Origin: Natrinema pellirubrum DSM 15624
GTDB lineage: Archaea; Halobacteriota; Halobacteria; Halobacteriales; Natrialbaceae
Reading direction: 5' to 3'
Assembly: GCF_000230735.2 (NCBI RefSeq)
Contig: NC_019962.1
Location: forward strand, 3,658,001 to 3,722,000
Length of the DNA: 64,000 nucleotides
Positions 51,560-60,198 of the stretch are shown one piece after another. The stretch's first letter is position 1. The number at the start of each line of letters is the position of its first letter. The notes beneath the pieces were generated by a model that saw only the letters and a program-made list of their open reading frames with translations, was not told the DNA's origin and searched no databases. Made by a program: the position numbers and the translations under genes.

Positions 51560-53062
51560 ATGGCAGGGCCGGTTCCCGACCTCGAGGATCGTGCGGTAGC
51601 GTGTGCCCAGCGGCTGTGTGCGGCCGACCGCGTGTTGCTCGCCTCACACATCGACGCCGACGGGCTCACCAGCGCCGCGATCGCCGCGACGGCGCTCGAG
51701 CGGGCGGGGATCCCCTTCGAGACGGTCTTCGAGAAACAGCTCGACGACGAGGCGATCGCCGCGATCGCGGCGACCGACTACGACACTGTCCTCTTTACCG
51801 ACTTCGGGAGCGGCCAGCTCGACAGCATCGGCGACCACGAGGACGCCGGCGACTTCACGCCCGTGATCGCCGACCACCACCAGCCCGCCGACCGAGACAC
51901 CGAGTATCACCTCAACCCACTCCTGTTCGGCATCGACGGCGCGTCGGAGCTGTCGGGCGCCGGGGCGAGCTACGTCCTCGCGCGAGCGCTCGCGGACGTG
52001 GCGGACGAGGCCGATTCGTCGGTCGCGTCGGACGGGGGTGAGCCTCGCTCCGACGGCGGGACCGTCACCGCGTCGGGAGCGGCCGACGCCCGCGCGGACA
52101 ACCGCGATCTCGCCGCCCTCGCGGTGGTCGGCGCGGTCGGGGACATGCAGGCCACCAGCGGGGAACTCCACGGCGCGAACACGGGCATCGTCGAGGAGGG
52201 CGTCGACGCCGGCGTCCTCGAGACCGGCAAGGACCTCGCGCTCTACGGCAAGCAGACCCGGCCGCTTCCCAAGCTGCTCGAGTACGCCACCGACGTTCAC
52301 ATTCCCGGGATCTCGAACGACGAGAACGGGGCGCTGCGCTTTCTCGACGGACTTGATCTCGAGTTGCAACGCGACGGCGAGTGGCGAACGTGGGCCGATC
52401 TCTCGAACGACGAGAAACGGACCGTCGCCAGCGCCCTCGTCCAGCAGGCCGTCTCGAGCGGCGTCCCCGCGACAAAGATCGACGAACTCGTCAGTACGGC
52501 CTACGTCCTGAGCGAGGAGCCGGTCGGCACCGAACTCCGGGACGCCAGCGAGTTCTCGACGCTACTCAATGCGACCGCCCGCTACGAGCGGGCCGACGTC
52601 GGCCTCGGAGTCTGTCTGGGCGATCGCGACGGCGCGCTCGAGCGGGCGCGACAGCTCCTGCGCGACCACCGGCGGAACCTCTCGAACGGGATCGATCTGG
52701 TCACCCGCAAGGGGGCGACCCAAGAAGACCACATCCAGTGGTTCCACGCGGGCGACGAGATCCGCGAGACCATCGTCGGCATCGTCGCCGGGATGGCGAT
52801 GGGCAACGAGGGGATCAGCCGCTCGAAGCCCATCATCGCGTTCGCAGACAAGAACGACGAGGAGGTCAAGGTCTCGTCCAGAGGGACCCACTCGCTGGTC
52901 CGGCAGGGACTGGACCTCTCGGTCGTGATGGGCGAGGCCTCCCGGGCCGTCGGTGGCGACGGCGGCGGCCACGACGTGGCCGCGGGGGCGACAGTACCGA
53001 AAGGGAAAGAGGAGACGTTCGTCGACCGCGCCGACGAGATCGTCGGCGAGCAACTGTCCTAG
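51560..53062 (+). CDS. DHH-family RecJ-like nuclease/phosphoesterase
   Basis: A 500-residue archaeal RecJ-like protein. Metal motifs: LLASHIDADGLTSAAI, VLFTDFGSGQ and PVIADHHQPAD (DHH); NRDLAALAVVGAVGDMQ is the fourth. The C-terminal DHHA1-like region is RSKPIIAFADKNDEEVKVSSRG and GGDGGGHDVAAGATVP. An acidic insertion (about 155-185) lies between. Archaeal members include GINS-associated nuclease and RecJ-type exonucleases acting on single-stranded DNA or RNA; which one is unclear. The start at 51560 was chosen because upstream frame is not family-like. Confidence 0.88.
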   Translation: MAGPVPDLEDRAVACAQRLCAADRVLLASHIDADGLTSAAIAATALERAGIPFETVFEKQLDDEAIAAIAATDYDTVLFTDFGSGQLDSIGDHEDAGDFTPVIADHHQPADRDTEYHLNPLLFGIDGASELSGAGASYVLARALADVADEADSSVASDGGEPRSDGGTVTASGAADARADNRDLAALAVVGAVGDMQATSGELHGANTGIVEEGVDAGVLETGKDLALYGKQTRPLPKLLEYATDVHIPGISNDENGALRFLDGLDLELQRDGEWRTWADLSNDEKRTVASALVQQAVSSGVPATKIDELVSTAYVLSEEPVGTELRDASEFSTLLNATARYERADVGLGVCLGDRDGALERARQLLRDHRRNLSNGIDLVTRKGATQEDHIQWFHAGDEIRETIVGIVAGMAMGNEGISRSKPIIAFADKNDEEVKVSSRGTHSLVRQGLDLSVVMGEASRAVGGDGGGHDVAAGATVPKGKEETFVDRADEIVGEQLS

Positions 53063-53390
53063 TACTGTCGTCGCAGCTCGGACCGTTCGACCGGTCTGCG
53101 GTGGCGCGCGCTGTGAGACGGCGAACGACCAGTGAGCCGTCTCACGACGTCGTGCGAGGGACGAACGAGCGGTGCGAGGCCGAACGGAGTGAGGTCTCGA
53201 AAGCGAACGGTGACCGGAGGGAGCCGTGAGCAGCGAGTGAGTCGGTTGGGGAGGCCGTGGCGACTCACTGCAGCCACGATAGCAGACTCGACCCGGTTTT
53301 GGAAGCCTGTACGCAAGTCTGCCGGTGTGATACCGGGTCGAACGGAACGGAGACGGAACGGCGACCCAACCCGATTCCGCTACCCACGAA
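53063..53390. other. intergenic region with two stem-loops
   Basis: 328 bases between convergent genes. One hairpin has perfect 10-bp arms GTGAGACGGC (53113-53122) and GCCGTCTCAC (53136-53145). A second pairing, CGACCCGGT (53289-53297) with ACCGGGTCG (53332-53340), encloses 34 bases. The middle contains haloarchaeal intergenic words (GAACGGAGTGAGG, GAGCAGCGAGTGAG). No gene is evident. These may terminate the two converging transcripts. Confidence 0.45.
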
Positions 53391-54146
53391 TCAGGTCGAT
53401 CGGTCCATCGAGGCCGGCACCGTCGGCAGCAACGGTGCGCGCGAGGTGAACATGTAGGTCGCCTTGCGCACTGCTCCCTTGCCGTACTGGACGGCGCTTT
53501 TCCGGATCGGCGTGCGCTTGCCGCGAATCTGGGTTCGGCCCTCGAGGATCGCCTCGACGAGGTCGTCGCCGTCGATGTCGGCTTTGGTCGGGGTCGCGGC
53601 CTCGGGCGTGACAAGTACTTCTGTGTAAGCCTTGCCGACGTTGGGCAGGTAGTGGGCGTCGCTGGCACCGATCTGGGGGTAGTCCCGCCGGCTAGCGAAG
53701 GTCCGGGCCCGGCGGTTGCGATACCCGGTAAAGACCATCGAGTTGTAGGTCTCGATCGCGTCGGCGTCCTCGATATAGCGCTTGCGGACACCGTGGCGAC
53801 TGCGCTGAAACGGATGGGGAACGATCGCGACCCCGCCCAGCTCGCGGACGGTCTCGACGGTCGCCATGAACGGCTGGCCGGGATCGGGCCGTTCCTCGAC
53901 CCCGATCGCCAGCAGGTGCCCGTGTCGCGTCGACACCTCGACGCCGGGGATGCCGATCAACCCGTAGTCGGGCGCGAGGTCGGCGGCCCGCCGCGACTCC
54001 GAGATCTCGTCGTGGTCGGTGATCACCACGCCGTCGAGCCCGATATCAGCGGCCTGCTCGAGGATGAGTTCGATCGGTTCGTGGCCGTCGTAGGAGTCGT
54101 CCGAATGCACGTGAAAGTCGATCGCGAACGGAATCTGAGAGGACAT
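53391..54146 (-). CDS. PHP domain protein with PHP-associated C-terminus
   Basis: A 251-residue metal-dependent phosphoesterase-type protein. Motifs in order: AIDFHVHSDDSYDG, VITDHDEIS, GIPGVEVSTRHGHLLA, IVPHPFQRSRHGV and IGASDAHYLPNVG. The C-terminal 60 residues (VEAILEGRTQIRGKRTPIRK) are the PHP_C-type tail. It is only distantly related to the PHP protein at 35153. Substrate unknown. A TATA-like GTGTTTATGC (minus strand, about 54198-54208) would give a leader of about 30 bases. Confidence 0.87.
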   Translation of the reverse strand: MSSQIPFAIDFHVHSDDSYDGHEPIELILEQAADIGLDGVVITDHDEISESRRAADLAPDYGLIGIPGVEVSTRHGHLLAIGVEERPDPGQPFMATVETVRELGGVAIVPHPFQRSRHGVRKRYIEDADAIETYNSMVFTGYRNRRARTFASRRDYPQIGASDAHYLPNVGKAYTEVLVTPEAATPTKADIDGDDLVEAILEGRTQIRGKRTPIRKSAVQYGKGAVRKATYMFTSRAPLLPTVPASMDRST

Positions 54147-55070
54147 AGGGGAATGACTGGCCTGCGCGTCGTGACTACCAATAGCTCGTTGCCGAGCATA
54201 AACACTGTGTGTCGCGGCGATCGGGGCATCATCGAGCCGTCGCCCAATTCAATATATCGTTATTCAGTTTAATAGGGGATGGAACGGGCGACTCGAGAGC
54301 GGCAGTCGCGAACGGCGAGACGGCAGCAAAACGGAGAAAACACGGTGTCAGCGGATTACATCGACGGAAGTGTCATACTCATGGTTGACGAGCAGCCGTG
54401 AACAGTCATCATGGGGGTCGCTGATCCCGAGCCGCGAGCGAACGACCCCACTGCGTCGACGGTCGTCAACGTGACCGGTGTTCACCGGTACCCACGATGG
54501 GGTCAATAGCCGACGGGTGACGGGTGGACCACTCGAGGCCGGGGACTCCTCCGAGGGCACGACGTGACCCCGTGGGAGGGCAGGAGGAGGTCAGTTTCGT
54601 TCGGTCGTCGCCGGTAGGCGGCCGGCAACTGGCCGTTCTCACCCGGGGACCGAGCCGACGTGACAGCAGCCAGCCGCCGAACCGCACGACCGCATCGGAG
54701 TCGCTACGTGGCGGACGACCGTCTCGAGCGTCGATCAAATCCGTCGCTTTCGCCGCGTCGCGAGACGTAGCGGCTGCCCGCGCTCGAGGAAGCGGCTACA
54801 ATAGATGGCCGAATCCGATACGCGGGCTGTAGACGTCAGTTGCTCACCGGTTAGGGCCGAATCCTCGTAAACGGTCGTGTGACCCGCGACAGGACGTCTC
54901 GTCGGGGAATCGTGACCCAGACGACCGGAACGCGGCCCGGTCATATATCCCATTTCGGTATACAGAATCGGTGAGAGTCGGTCAGGACGACCGAACAGGG
55001 GACCGACCGGAAATCACCTGTTACCGGATTCTCGAGCCGGGTTCGCCGGATCGTTCACGCAAATAGAGAA
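54147..55070. other. about 0.9 kb gene-poor region upstream of the second iron-box pair
   Basis: The left end holds the PHP promoter; 54243-54275 is AT-rich (CAATATATCGTTATTCAG). A minus-strand frame at 54348-54560 (70 residues, ending CSRLLVNHEYDTSVDVIR) has a protein-like C-terminus and may be a small hypothetical gene or a remnant. Other frames in 54466-54953 are arginine/serine-rich and not convincing. No repeat or RNA gene was recognised. The AT content rises again toward the iron boxes at 55071. Confidence 0.4.
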
Positions 55071-55122
55071 ATTAGGTCGGCCTAAATTCCGATGGACTTA
55101 TCATTGTTTAGGTTGGCCTAAA
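55071..55122 (+). promoter_or_regulatory. second pair of DtxR/IdeR-like iron boxes
   Basis: ATTAGGTCGGCCTAAA (55071-55086) and TTTAGGTTGGCCTAAA (55107-55122) are 36 bases apart centre to centre, nearly the same as the pair before the siderophore operon (35 bases). Between them is a TATA-like CTTATCATTG (55098-55107). The second box covers the region just downstream of this TATA. They should make the downstream genes iron-repressed by the same metalloregulator. Confidence 0.8.
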
Positions 55123-55207
55123 GGATAACGACACCGTCGCCGATGGGCACTCGAGCCACCTCGAACGGCTCGGAGTCGGCCCTTCGGGGACGAGACAGGA
55201 GGCACCC

Positions 55208-56134
55208 ATGGTCGGAACCACGCTCCGAGAGATTCGCCATCACATCGAACAGTTGGCCAGCGACGACGGGAACTACTACGTCGTCTGTGCCCGCTCCGGG
55301 GAGCGCCCCGTCCCGGTTGCCGGACAGCGGTTCCCGACGCGGACCGCCGCGGCCGACGCCGCACAGGCGACCGAACAGTACCGCGCCGCGCTCAGACGCT
55401 ACGACCCACAGCTCCCGTTTTACGATCCGGTCGTCTGTCAGGAGCGGGCCGGCGACGACCCGACGCCGACGACCTCGAGTCGGCCGACCCCGGAGTCGGG
55501 ACAGCCACGGGCGGCAGAGGCGGCCCCGGCGTCGACGACCGGAAGCGCGCCCGCGGACGACGACCCCCTGATCAGCTTCTGCCACGACGTCTCCGGCTCC
55601 GTCTTCGAGGCGCTGTCGGCCCGCGATTACGACGCCGCCGAGCGGGCGATCATGGAGACGTACCTGGCCGCGGCCGAGGCGACGACCGATCCGAACACGC
55701 TCTGTCTGGTGTTGCTCGAGACGATGGCCGCGGAGTTAGAGACCCACCTCGCGGCGACCGAGCGGACCCGCCTGCTGGAGGCAGCGGCGTCGAACCTCCC
55801 GCCGGTGGCGTCGGCTGCGGATCCGGTCGCCGCGAGCCTCGAGTTCCTGGACTCGCTGTCGCTGCTCCGGGAGTACGGACTGAGCCGCAGGTCGACGGCG
55901 GCCGGGGACCGGGACGTGTGGACCGTCTCGCTGCGGGGGTACGCCATCGAGTGTGGCGACCGGCGGTTCCCGACGCTGCCGATCGGGATCGACGTGTTGC
56001 GACGGTCGGAAACGGCCGACGCGCCGGCCGTCACCGACGTACGGGCGCTGGGCGACGGCGACTGGGAGTTCGTCCTCACGAGCGACGCGGGGACGGCGGC
56101 CGGACTCGTCTGTACTCGAGGGGAACAGCCATGA
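55208..56134 (+). CDS. uncharacterised protein, probably iron-regulated (first of two genes)
   Basis: A 308-residue soluble protein; I do not recognise a function. Residues 1-78 form a compact domain (LREIRHHIEQLASDDGNYYV ... DPQLPFYDPVVC). A proline/threonine-rich linker follows (~80-118), then a helical domain (~120-215: FCHDVSGSVFEALSARDYDA ... ETMAAELETHLAATERTRLL). The end is a beta-rich part (~225-305). DUF7551-like naming is possible. The start has a strong Shine-Dalgarno (AGGAGG, 6 bases upstream), and a leader of roughly 75 bases follows the iron boxes. The stop overlaps the next start by 4 bases. Confidence 0.75.
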   Translation: MVGTTLREIRHHIEQLASDDGNYYVVCARSGERPVPVAGQRFPTRTAAADAAQATEQYRAALRRYDPQLPFYDPVVCQERAGDDPTPTTSSRPTPESGQPRAAEAAPASTTGSAPADDDPLISFCHDVSGSVFEALSARDYDAAERAIMETYLAAAEATTDPNTLCLVLLETMAAELETHLAATERTRLLEAAASNLPPVASAADPVAASLEFLDSLSLLREYGLSRRSTAAGDRDVWTVSLRGYAIECGDRRFPTLPIGIDVLRRSETADAPAVTDVRALGDGDWEFVLTSDAGTAAGLVCTRGEQP

Positions 56135-56937
56135 CCGGATCGACCGCGCTCCACGGTGCCCCCGACTGCGTCGACCGGGAATTGGCGGCGGTGGCCACTC
56201 GGGACGAGGCGTTCGGGACGTTCGCCCGGCGCGTCCGTGACCTCCAAGCGACGACCCCGGCGACGGGCCGCGGAGGGGCGACTGCGGCGACGCCGGTCGC
56301 GATGACGACAGCGGGCGAAGCGAGCGGCGCGAGTGCGACGACGGGCGGAACGGGATGTGTCGCCGTTCGCGAGGCCTTCGCCGAGACGGTCGCACCCCAC
56401 AGCACCGCCGACCTCGCGGACGACGAACCGCTCGCCGAGACGATCGCCGCGGAGTTGAACGAGGACGTCGCCGTCGCGCTCACCGCCGAAACGGGCTGGA
56501 CGCCGACGCTCAAACGCGCCGTTCTCGAGGAGATCGCCACCAGACGCCGCGAGGTCGATATCGTTCGGGAGACCCTCGAGACCGAACGGGAGACCGTCGT
56601 CGCGGCGATCGACGAGATCGACGAGATCCTGACGTGGCTGCAGTCGACGGCCGAGGAGTCGCTGCTGCAGTGTGGTTTCGAGACACTGCGGGCGAAACAC
56701 GACCGCCTCGAGCGCTCCCGGGAGCGACTCGACGAACTGACTGCCCGGCGGCAGTCACAGCTCACCGAGACGACGAACCGGTACGGGCCGGGCGGGACCC
56801 GGTATCGGACGCTGGTCGAGTCGGTGTACTCCGCGCAGCCGGCCAGATACCCGCTCCTCTCGACGGCCGCGCGGCTCTACGGGGTCTGTGGCGACTGTCA
56901 GCGGACGGTCCGGACCCACCTGACTCGACGCGTGTAG
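56131..56937 (+). CDS. uncharacterised coiled-coil protein, probably iron-regulated (DUF7260-like)
   Basis: A 268-residue protein; function not recognised. Residues ~1-75 are low-complexity Ala/Thr-rich. Residues ~130-220 form a long helical, probably coiled-coil stretch (RRREVDIVRETLETERETVV ... HDRLERSRERLDELTARRQ). The C-terminus carries a CxxC (YGVCGDCQRTVRTHL) that could bind a metal. I associate this architecture with haloarchaeal DUF7260 proteins, without certainty. It overlaps the previous gene (ATGA) and so belongs to the same iron-box operon. Confidence 0.75.
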   Translation: MTGSTALHGAPDCVDRELAAVATRDEAFGTFARRVRDLQATTPATGRGGATAATPVAMTTAGEASGASATTGGTGCVAVREAFAETVAPHSTADLADDEPLAETIAAELNEDVAVALTAETGWTPTLKRAVLEEIATRRREVDIVRETLETERETVVAAIDEIDEILTWLQSTAEESLLQCGFETLRAKHDRLERSRERLDELTARRQSQLTETTNRYGPGGTRYRTLVESVYSAQPARYPLLSTAARLYGVCGDCQRTVRTHLTRRV

Positions 56938-56969
56938 TCCGTATCGCGTTTCAGTCCAGCGGGACCGCG

Positions 56970-57359
56970 CTACGGCGGCGACTCGGAGAGTCGGTCCGGA
57001 ACGAGATCGGCCAGCGAAACGTCTTCGAGAACGGTCCCGACCGTGAGCGGATCGTCGGCCGTCGAGACCCTCTCGTGGATCCGCCGCATGCACTCGAGCA
57101 GGCCGTCGACGGCCGCCCGTCGGGTCGAGACGCGCCCGATCGAGCGAGAGACCGACCGATCAGTGAGGAAAAAGCGATACTGAAGCTCCCAGTGTCGACA
57201 GAGCCCGAGGGTCGGATGGGACCGCGCGGGGACACAGTCCGCGATCAGGTCGATCCGCGGGCGAGCGTGTCGGTAGACGAATCGACCCTCACAGCGTTCT
57301 GCGAGGCCCCAGCGCGGCGGTAGGGCCTCCTGGGGAATGGGATCCTGGTCGACAGCCAT
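56970..57359 (-). CDS. hypothetical protein
   Basis: A 129-residue protein with no recognised family. It is moderately basic and contains two cysteines in the core (LIADCVPARSHPTLGLCRHW) and YRFFLTDRSVSRSIGR, then a helical C-terminus. It is convergent with the iron-box operon (33 bases from its stop). The start at 57359 (MAVDQDPIPQEALPPRWG) was chosen because the upstream extension is not protein-like. Real coding is likely from its amino-acid composition, but not certain. Confidence 0.55.
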   Translation of the reverse strand: MAVDQDPIPQEALPPRWGLAERCEGRFVYRHARPRIDLIADCVPARSHPTLGLCRHWELQYRFFLTDRSVSRSIGRVSTRRAAVDGLLECMRRIHERVSTADDPLTVGTVLEDVSLADLVPDRLSESPP

Positions 57360-57516
57360 GTACGCTGATATCGCCGGGTGCGGGGGTGTTCGTTCCGCTT
57401 GCGAGCGCGGGCATCTCTGTAGGCATCCCCTACCGCGGGTCGACGGTCGGTCACGAGGAGGCCGGGCAAACGGGTCGATCGTCCGACTTTTGTCTCCGCT
57501 CGTCCTCGAGTCGGGT

Positions 57517-57888
57517 ATGGCCGATTTCGACCCCGAGCAGTTCGAGGACAAGTACGCCAACTACTTCCCCGAACTCCAGCAGGCGTACAAGAACGCGTTC
57601 AACCGGATGAACGACAGCTACGACTCCGAACTGGTCCACGCGATCGACCAGCAGGTCCTGAACGAGAGCGAGCCCTTCTACGAGGGTAGCGCGGAGCAAA
57701 GCTCCGCGGACGATTCGAGCGGGCAGAGCCCGCGAGAACACGACGGCGAGTTCCGGGTCGAACTCCCGGAGGACCCCTACGATCGCCTCGACGGCGTCCT
57801 CGTCGAGGAAGAGCGCTTCGAGCAACTCCTCGAGAAATACGTCGCGGAGATCGAAACGGAACTCCGACGCGTCTTCGAGTTCGAGTAA
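57517..57888 (+). CDS. DUF5783 family protein
   Basis: A 123-residue acidic protein: MADFDPEQFEDKYANYFPEL at the start, then FNRMNDSYDSELVHAIDQQVL and VELPEDPYDRLDGVLVEEER near the end, matching the haloarchaeal DUF5783 family. Between FYEG and DGEFRVEL is a segment of about 20 residues (SAEQSSADDSSGQSPREH) encoded by two perfect palindromes and apparently inserted in frame. Function unknown. The TATA region is obscure; the start was chosen on family grounds. Confidence 0.82.
   Translation: MADFDPEQFEDKYANYFPELQQAYKNAFNRMNDSYDSELVHAIDQQVLNESEPFYEGSAEQSSADDSSGQSPREHDGEFRVELPEDPYDRLDGVLVEEERFEQLLEKYVAEIETELRRVFEFE
57691..57733. repeat. two palindromes inside the DUF5783 coding sequence
   Basis: GCGGAGC-AAA-GCTCCGC (57691-57707) and GCGGGC-AGA-GCCCGC (57719-57733) lie 11 bases apart within the reading frame and encode a low-complexity serine-rich stretch. 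Their GC arms with AAA/AGA loops resemble the intergenic palindromes of this window. An in-frame insertion of an intergenic-type repeat is the simplest explanation. Confidence 0.5.
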
Positions 57889-57960
57889 CGCCGTCGGCGA
57901 CGGTGGCAGACGAACATGGCGGACGGAAGGTTTAGGGGGGCTGATACCCAAGAGCGTTTC

Positions 57961-58326
57961 ATGAGCACCGAGACCCAGAACGACGGGGACGACCTCGAGG
58001 AGCGCGTGACGAACTTCCTTCGCCGGAACTTCCCGCAGATCCAGATGCACGGCGGCAGCGCAGCGATTCAGGACATCGATCGCGAGAGCGGCGAAGTCAG
58101 CATCGCTCTCGGTGGTGCCTGCAGCGGTTGTGGGATCTCGCCGATGACGATCCAGGCGATCAAGAGCCGGATGGTCAAGGAGATTCCCGAAATCGAGAAA
58201 GTCAACGCGTCCACCGGCATGGACGGCGGCGAAGAGGAGATGGGCGGCATGAGTCCCTCCTTCCCCGGCGAAACCGTCGATGACGACGACGGCGAGGTCG
58301 ACGAAGGCCCCGAAGCACCGTTCTAA
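57961..58326 (+). CDS. NifU C-terminal domain (Nfu-type) Fe-S protein
   Basis: A 121-residue protein. Residues ~12-85 form the Nfu domain with the cluster-binding CxxC in LGGACSGCGISPMTIQAI. A methionine/acidic-rich tail follows (EEEMGGMSPSFPGETVDDDD). Nfu proteins carry and deliver [4Fe-4S] clusters to client proteins, downstream of the SufS/SufU system encoded at 6.5-9.9 kb. The start at 57961 was chosen on family grounds, with an ATG at 57916 as a longer alternative. It lies 72 bases after the DUF5783 gene. Confidence 0.92.
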   Translation: MSTETQNDGDDLEERVTNFLRRNFPQIQMHGGSAAIQDIDRESGEVSIALGGACSGCGISPMTIQAIKSRMVKEIPEIEKVNASTGMDGGEEEMGGMSPSFPGETVDDDDGEVDEGPEAPF

Positions 58327-58422
58327 CGCCGCCGTAGTTTCGACGCGAGTTTTTCGCTATTTCCGCCCCGACAGCCGACGGTACGGGCCGCGGAGCGTCC
58401 ATTATTGATCCGAACGGCGGCG

Positions 58423-59328
58423 CTATCGCAACCCGCGACCGCGTTCCCACGTCCGTATCAGCGCCGCCAACGTCCGGTTCGTCGGGACCGTGAGCCCGTG
58501 GTCGGCCGCCCGGTCGACCACGTAGCCGTTGATCGCGTCGATCTCGGTGCGCCGGCCGGCACGGACGTCTTGGGCCATCGAAGAGGTGTTCGCAGACGTC
58601 GCTTCGGCGACGGCCTCCATGGCAGCCACCGCCTCGTCGCTCGAGAGCGACACGCCGCAGGCGCGGGCGACCCGGGCCGTCTCGCGACTTGCCGCACGCG
58701 AGAGATCGGCCGCCGGCGCGTCGAGGACGGCCCCGTTTTCGGTTTCGGTCAGGGCAGTAACGGCGTTGATACCCGCGTTGACCGCGAGTTTCTCCCACAG
58801 ACGGTGGGACATATCCGTGGCGACGAGCGTCTCGATGCCCGCCGAGCGGAACCGCTCGCCGATGCGATCGGCGAGTGAGGAGGGACCGCCCGCGCGAGCG
58901 CCCAGCACCACTTCGCCGACGCCGGTACACTCGACGACGCCCGGTTCCCGCAGGACGGCCCCGTAGGTCGCCGTCCCCGCTAGCACTGGAGCCTCGAGCC
59001 GGTCGGCGAGGGTCGACTCGTTACCCATGCCGTTTTGCAGTGAGAGGACCGCATCGATGGCTCCCGTCGCGAGCGGGTCGGCCGCTGTTGCCGTATCGAA
59101 GGCCTTGACCGTCACCACGGCGAGGTCCGCCTCGAGCCCGGTGCCGTCGGTCGTCGCCGCCGGGAAGACGCGGTCAGGGCCGTCGACTGCCCCCTCGAGG
59201 GACAGCCCCGACTCGCGGACGGCGCGGGCGTGGTCCTCGCGAGCGACCAGCGTCACGTCGTGGTCGCGCGCGAGGAACCCGCCGACGAGACTGCCGAGGC
59301 TGCCGGCTCCGAACACGACGATCTCCAT
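58423..59328 (-). CDS. 2-dehydropantoate 2-reductase (ketopantoate reductase)
   Basis: A 301-residue NADPH-dependent reductase. The Rossmann motif is VVFGAGSLGSLVGGFLARD at the N-terminus. Other family markers are VVTVKAFDT (catalytic Lys region), LSLQNGMGNES, KLAVNAGINAVTALTE and SSMAQDVRAGRRTEIDAING. It makes pantoate for coenzyme A synthesis; archaeal CoA synthesis then uses pantoate kinase. The start MEIVVFGAG fits the family; the extra upstream frame is not homologous. Other C6PGDH-like reductases are the main alternative. Confidence 0.88.
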   Translation of the reverse strand: MEIVVFGAGSLGSLVGGFLARDHDVTLVAREDHARAVRESGLSLEGAVDGPDRVFPAATTDGTGLEADLAVVTVKAFDTATAADPLATGAIDAVLSLQNGMGNESTLADRLEAPVLAGTATYGAVLREPGVVECTGVGEVVLGARAGGPSSLADRIGERFRSAGIETLVATDMSHRLWEKLAVNAGINAVTALTETENGAVLDAPAADLSRAASRETARVARACGVSLSSDEAVAAMEAVAEATSANTSSMAQDVRAGRRTEIDAINGYVVDRAADHGLTVPTNRTLAALIRTWERGRGLR

Positions 59329-59509
59329 GGCTCGAGGTGACACGGTGCGGTATAAACGGGTTTCGTCCGACGGGCGACTCGAGGATTCGAACCGGCTGGA
59401 CGAGTTCCCCGCCAACGCCCGAAGACGGGAGCAATACCCTCCGTAAATCCTATCGTGCTATATTAAATCGCGGACTAGCCGGTGGAGACACCCGGTCGAC
59501 GCGGTCGAG

Positions 59510-59848
59510 TCAGTCCTCGGTCCAGTACATCAACTGCTCGCGCTCGGAGTCACAGTTCGGACACCGATCGGGCAGTCCGTCGTCGATCTCGCCCATCTCG
59601 CCACACTCCATGCAGCGCCACATCAGTTCGGCCTCGCCGAACTCGTGGCCCGAGCGGGCGTGTTCGACGCTCATGGCCTCCGCGCCCTCGCGGGTCGTGA
59701 CGAAGACGCCGCTCTGCTCGAACCCCCGGATCCGCCCGATCTCGTTCCCGTCCTCGTCGTAGACCCGCTGGCCGAAGTTGAGTTTCTCTACCGCCTCGAT
59801 TGCCTCCTGCTCACCTTCTTCCGCGGGCTTCTCACCGGTTTCGACCAT
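59510..59848 (-). CDS. rubredoxin-like zinc-ribbon protein (DUF7130-like)
   Basis: A 112-residue protein. Residues ~25-70 resemble a PRC-barrel-like or small beta domain (LNFGQRVYDEDGNEIGRIRG). The C-terminus is a four-cysteine ribbon, WRCMECGEMGEIDDGLPDRC followed by PNC, binding iron or zinc. Haloarchaeal members are often labelled DUF7130 rubredoxin-like. No partner gene is evident. The start at 59848 (MVETGEKPAEEG) was chosen by composition. Confidence 0.75.
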   Translation of the reverse strand: MVETGEKPAEEGEQEAIEAVEKLNFGQRVYDEDGNEIGRIRGFEQSGVFVTTREGAEAMSVEHARSGHEFGEAELMWRCMECGEMGEIDDGLPDRCPNCDSEREQLMYWTED

Positions 59849-60198
59849 GACCGGAGCCACACCGCCGATCGGAATAAAGACAGGGCGTGCATTGTGCGAG
59901 CGGCCGCTCACAGCCTCGGGACGGCGTGAATCGGCCACGAACGGAGACGGCTGCAGTCGATGCGTCAGCACCGCGACGAGATACGACTGTTAAGCCATAC
60001 CGTGATAATAGAAAACAATATACACTCCCAGTACTGAACCCGTATCATGATAATTCGTCTCATCCAGGGATTACTCGCCGGCGCCCCACCCGACACGGCC
60101 ACTGGTAGTGTGTGTCTCCCGTGGCCGGTCGCGGCCGGCACGGGCAACCCGGTCGCTGAGATAGCCACAGTCCCTCGAAACGGGCACGTGATTCGATC
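59849..60198. other. intergenic region, AT-rich in the middle
   Basis: 350 bases. Positions ~59990-60060 are notably AT-rich (GATAATAGAAAACAATATAC), containing promoter-like elements for the divergent genes. A short hydrophobic minus-strand frame here (MIRVQYWECILFSIITVWLN) is probably chance. No repeat or RNA gene recognised. Confidence 0.4.

Noticed and set aside
54735-54953. Minus-strand 72-residue ORF upstream of the second iron-box pair
   Set aside because: No motif, no promoter signal in the right place, and composition typical of non-coding GC-rich frames.
59965-60090. Short hydrophobic minus-strand peptide in the AT-rich gap
   Set aside because: Hydrophobicity follows from AT-rich DNA; no start signal or neighbouring partner supports it.
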